Part shown: in pieces, positions 51,055 to 53,838 of the stretch
Layout: every line of letters begins with the position of its first letter
Numbering within the stretch: position 1 is the stretch's first letter
Assembly (NCBI GenBank): GCA_900541685.1
Contig: UQKM01000016.1
Coordinates: 1-53,838 of the forward strand
Origin: an uncultured Collinsella sp.
Lineage (GTDB): Bacteria; Actinomycetota; Coriobacteriia; Coriobacteriales; Coriobacteriaceae
Direction: 5' to 3'
DNA: 53,838 bases
The notes under the pieces: generated by a model
Seen by the model: only the letters and a program-made list of their open reading frames with translations
What the model was told of the DNA's origin: nothing
Databases searched by the model: none
Made by a program: the position numbers and the translations under genes

Positions 51055-52302
51055 TTATGCGAAACGGGCGACGAGCTCTTGCAGGACGTCGGTCATCTTG
51101 ACGAGCGAGCTGACCGGGACAAACTCGTTGACGCCGTGGTAGCAGTAGCCGCCTGTCGAGAGGTTGGGGCAGGGCAGGCCGCGGAACGACAGCTGTGCGC
51201 CGTCGGTGCCGCCGCGAATCGGCAGCACCTGGGGCTCGACGTCGCAAGCAAGGTAGGCTTCTTTGGCGACATCGATCAGCTCGGGATAGTCACGAACGAT
51301 CTCGGCCATATTTCGATACTGGTGCTTAATCTCGACCGTTACGCGCTCCTCGCCCAGTCGCTGGTTGAGCAGTGCGGCGGCGGCATCCAACAGCTCGAGT
51401 TTCTGCTGGAACTTGGCGGCGTCATGGTCGCGGACGATATAGCGCGCCGTGGCATGGTCGACCGTTGCCGAGACGCCCTCAAGGTGATAGAAGCCCTCGT
51501 AGCCCTCGGTGTATTCCGGACGTTGCACGTAGGGGAGCAGGGCGTTGAAGTCGCAGAACAGGTTGCCCGCGTTGACCATGCGCCCCTTGGCGTCGCCGGG
51601 GTGAATGGACTGGCCCTCAAAGCGAACGGTTGCCTCGGCGGCGTTGAAGCATTCCCACTCAAGCTCGCCAACTGGACCGCCGTCTACCGTGTAGGCGTAC
51701 TCGCAGCCGAAGGCCTCGATATCCAACAGCTCGGCACCGTGACCGATCTCCTCGTCCGGGCAGAAGCAAATGCCGAGCGCGGGATGGGGCAGGGAGGGGT
51801 CCTGTGCGATGCGTGCGACGAGCGCCATGATTTCGGCGACACCCGCCTTGTCGTCGGCACCCAGCAGGGTAGTTCCGTCGGTGCAGACAAGGTCCTCGCC
51901 CACCAGGTTGTTCAAGGCGGGAAGCTTGGCGGCGCTCATGGACACGGGCTTTCCGTCGACAATGCCGCAAACCAGGTCGCCGCCATCGTAGTGCACGATG
52001 TGCGGCGCTACGCCGGCGCCCGGCGCGACCTCAGTGGTATCGAGGTGCGCGATCAGGCCCAGGGCGGGCTTATTCTCGGAACCGGCGCTAGCGGGAATGT
52101 GCGCGCAGACATAGGCGTTTTCGGTTACATGGGCATCGGTTGCACCCAGCTCGCGCAGCTCCTCGGCAAGCACGTTGGCAAGGTCAAACTGGACGGTGCT
52201 CGACGGCACCTGGTCGCAGTTGGCATCCTCGGACTGCGTGTTGATCTGGACGTAGCGCAAAAAGCGCTCGAGGACATCGGGGCTCGTGGTGGTGTTTTCC
52301 AT
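51055..52302 (-). CDS. pepT: Peptidase T (tripeptide aminopeptidase)
   Basis: A 415-residue M20B zinc aminopeptidase that removes the N-terminal residue of tripeptides. LIAHLDTTEVAPG (first metal ligands), TLLGADDKAGVAEIMALV, CPDEEIGHGAE (catalytic Glu) and PIRGGTDGAQLSFRGLP are PepT-specific. Start 52302 follows GGAGCGGTCTTT; the open frame to 52398 is not used. Divergent from a DtxR-type regulator. Confidence 0.94.
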   Translation of the reverse strand: MENTTTSPDVLERFLRYVQINTQSEDANCDQVPSSTVQFDLANVLAEELRELGATDAHVTENAYVCAHIPASAGSENKPALGLIAHLDTTEVAPGAGVAPHIVHYDGGDLVCGIVDGKPVSMSAAKLPALNNLVGEDLVCTDGTTLLGADDKAGVAEIMALVARIAQDPSLPHPALGICFCPDEEIGHGAELLDIEAFGCEYAYTVDGGPVGELEWECFNAAEATVRFEGQSIHPGDAKGRMVNAGNLFCDFNALLPYVQRPEYTEGYEGFYHLEGVSATVDHATARYIVRDHDAAKFQQKLELLDAAAALLNQRLGEERVTVEIKHQYRNMAEIVRDYPELIDVAKEAYLACDVEPQVLPIRGGTDGAQLSFRGLPCPNLSTGGYCYHGVNEFVPVSSLVKMTDVLQELVARFA

Positions 52303-52416
52303 AAAGACCGCTCCAATCTTGGTCGTCGTGTGCAACAAGAACTGTAGCACGGTATGCCACGGCATACCGCGACGCTTGGATGGGGTAGAATCAGCCATTG
52401 AATGCAGAAGGGACGG

Positions 52417-52845
52417 ATGTTCATGGATACGACAAATAGCTCGCGCGAGCTACGTCTAACGGTGGCGAACGAAGACTACTTGGAGTGCATGGTTCGCATC
52501 GAAAGCGAAGATGGGGAGACCAATGGCGTGCGGTCGGTCGATATCGCACAGCGCCTTGGCGTCTCGAAGGCATCGGTCAACAAGGCGGTTTCGGCTCTCA
52601 AGGCGTCCGGGCTTGTCGAGCAGTCTCACTACGGCAAAGTTATCCTGACTGACCGTGGGCGCGAGGTCGGCTCGGCTATCTGGTATCGCCATCGTCTGAT
52701 TCGCACGTTTTTGGTCCAGGAGCTCGGCGTCGATTTTGAGTGCGCCGATGCCGAGGCCTGCATGATGGAGCATGCGCTTTCCGAGGACACGATGAATCGT
52801 TGGCTCGCCTATCTCGAAAAGCAGGGAATCAGCGTCGAGGAATAG
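52417..52845 (+). CDS. DtxR/MntR-family metal-dependent regulator
   Basis: A 142-residue (or 140 from ATG 52423) regulator. NEDYLECMVRIESEDG, VRSVDIAQRLGVSKASVNKA and LKASGLVEQSHYGKVILTDR match the MntR helix-turn-helix; RHRLIRTFLVQELGVD with following Glu/Cys/His residues (C-E-H at EACMMEHALS) form the Mn2+/Fe2+ sites. Ribosome site GAAGGGACGG supports 52417. Ends 10 bases before the methyltransferase gene; control of that gene is possible but unproven. No metal transporter is in view. Confidence 0.88.
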   Translation: MFMDTTNSSRELRLTVANEDYLECMVRIESEDGETNGVRSVDIAQRLGVSKASVNKAVSALKASGLVEQSHYGKVILTDRGREVGSAIWYRHRLIRTFLVQELGVDFECADAEACMMEHALSEDTMNRWLAYLEKQGISVEE

Positions 52846-52855
52846 CGGGATATAT

Positions 52856-53749
52856 ATGGATACGAGTTATTACAACCGCTTTGGCGGCGAGGAACTTATG
52901 CGCCGCTTGTCGAGCGAGACCTTGTTGGCTCAGGGCCCCATGGGCAGTGTCCTGTTGAGTGAGTACGATGCCGCCGACATTCCACCGGCGTTTTGGAATC
53001 TGGCAGAGCCGCAGACCGTTTCTCGTATCCATCGCTTGTATGTCGCCGCCGGCGCGCAGGTGCTCATTACCAACACCTTTCAGGCATCAAGCTATGCCCT
53101 CAAGCACGACCAGATTGCGCCGTCCGTGGCGGAGGTCAATCGCGGGGCCGTCGACGATGCTCGCCAGGCGCACCCTCAGCTGCTGCTGGGCTCGATGGGC
53201 CCGATCGGTATTGAGTGGTTTGCCGAGGACTCTGCCGAGTATCGTGAAATCCGAGGCATTGCGCGCGAACAGGCGCACGCCTTGCTCAATGCTGGTGTTG
53301 ACGGTCTGCTGATCGAGACGGTGACGTCTATCCGTAATTTGCAGCCCATGCTTGCCGGCGCCCGAGATGCCGCCGACGGCATGCCTGTCCTGGTGAGTTT
53401 TGTCGTTGACGATAAAGGCGACCTGTTGGGCGATGGCCTCAACATCGAGGCAGCCGTTTTGTACGCCGAAAAACACGGCGCAAACTCGGTTGGTGTTAAT
53501 TGCTGTTCGCTTGCGGCCGCGAACGCGGCGGTACCCAGGATGGCTGCATCGGCGACTACTCCCGTCACGGTGCGCCCCAACGTGGGCGATCTGGTCCAGA
53601 CTCAGGATGGCCCCGTATGGCACGAGAACCCCGAAGCTTTCGCGCGCGCATGCATCGAATGGAGAAATGGCGGTGCCGCAATGGTGGGCAGTTGCTGTGG
53701 AACCACGGCAATCACTACGGCAGCGATGGCCGAGGCGCTCGATATATAA
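52856..53749 (+). CDS. Homocysteine S-methyltransferase family protein
   Basis: A 297-residue zinc enzyme of the MmuM/MetH-N type that transfers a methyl group to homocysteine. The three cysteine zinc ligands are in GVNCC and GSCCGTT near the C-terminus; ITNTFQAS and GPIGIEW fit the barrel. It may use S-methylmethionine or SAM as donor; the stand-alone length rules out full MetH. The ribosome site is weak (GAGG 13 bases ahead), and it follows the MntR-type gene closely. Confidence 0.87.
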   Translation: MDTSYYNRFGGEELMRRLSSETLLAQGPMGSVLLSEYDAADIPPAFWNLAEPQTVSRIHRLYVAAGAQVLITNTFQASSYALKHDQIAPSVAEVNRGAVDDARQAHPQLLLGSMGPIGIEWFAEDSAEYREIRGIAREQAHALLNAGVDGLLIETVTSIRNLQPMLAGARDAADGMPVLVSFVVDDKGDLLGDGLNIEAAVLYAEKHGANSVGVNCCSLAAANAAVPRMAASATTPVTVRPNVGDLVQTQDGPVWHENPEAFARACIEWRNGGAAMVGSCCGTTAITTAAMAEALDI

Positions 53750-53754
53750 AGGGC

Positions 53755-53782
53755 AAAACCGCTCCATACGGGGCGGTTTTTT
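53755..53782 (+). terminator. Terminator of the methyltransferase gene
   Basis: AAAACCGCTCC pairs with GGGGCGGTTTT (one T-G pair), followed by further T. A second hairpin, GCTGGCCGC-GCA-GCGGCCAGC, follows at 53800-53820 and then TTTAAA; it may belong to the next gene beyond the window. Confidence 0.85.
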
Positions 53783-53838
53783 ATTCAAGACTTTAGTCTG
53801 CTGGCCGCGCAGCGGCCAGCTTTAAACCACCCGCTACG

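Overview
This window looks like a piece of a Coriobacteriia chromosome, most likely Collinsella or a close relative. That is inferred from the high G+C, the gut-anaerobe style gene content (PTS, UbiD-type decarboxylase, DUF6273/C-lectin remnants) and recurring intergenic hairpin repeats. No rRNA, tRNA or CRISPR array was seen.

Layout. 1-5.3 kb: a DeoR-type regulator faces a fructose-6-phosphate-aldolase-like enzyme and an ascorbate-family (UlaA/B/C-like) PTS, followed by a second aldolase paralogue. 5.3-6.1 kb: no intact gene, but a remnant that looks like the variable C-terminus of a diversity-generating-retroelement (DGR) target followed by a truncated Avd-like four-helix-bundle gene. 6.1-8.3 kb: tex. 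8.7-13.1 kb: a LysR regulator divergent from an SDR/MFS/Gfo-Idh-MocA set. 13.4-17.7 kb: a MarR-controlled heterodimeric ABC exporter. 18.2-21.4 kb: PLP-type kinase, TIGR04076 protein, low-molecular-weight phosphatase and an MFS exporter. 21.5-27.3 kb: an LpdD-like/IDI-like NUDIX fusion, a DASS anion transporter, a UbiD decarboxylase, a UbiX flavin prenyltransferase and a MerR regulator. 27.5-33.9 kb: a membrane-anchored unknown protein, a LacX-type epimerase, a polar amino-acid ABC transporter and an M20 peptidase. 34.1-50.8 kb: a housekeeping block (prfA, prmC, a HigBA-like toxin-antitoxin insertion, tsaC-like gene, glpK, upp, the atp operon, murA, an LCP ligase). 51-53.8 kb: pepT, a DtxR/MntR-type regulator and a homocysteine methyltransferase.

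The most interesting locus is the UbiD/UbiX block. UbiD needs prenylated FMN, UbiX makes it from FMN and a dimethylallyl (pyro)phosphate, LpdD-type proteins accompany such decarboxylases, and the fused NUDIX domain keeps the metal-ligand pattern of isopentenyl-diphosphate isomerase while shifting the catalytic cysteine. One polypeptide may therefore link C5-prenyl donor supply to cofactor handling. Also notable are the DGR relic, an ungapped 136-bp intergenic element present twice, a terminator-like repeat with a compensatory base-pair change downstream of both prfA and the LCP gene, a perfect 36-bp inverted repeat, and a PrmC with an acidic insertion of about 120 residues.
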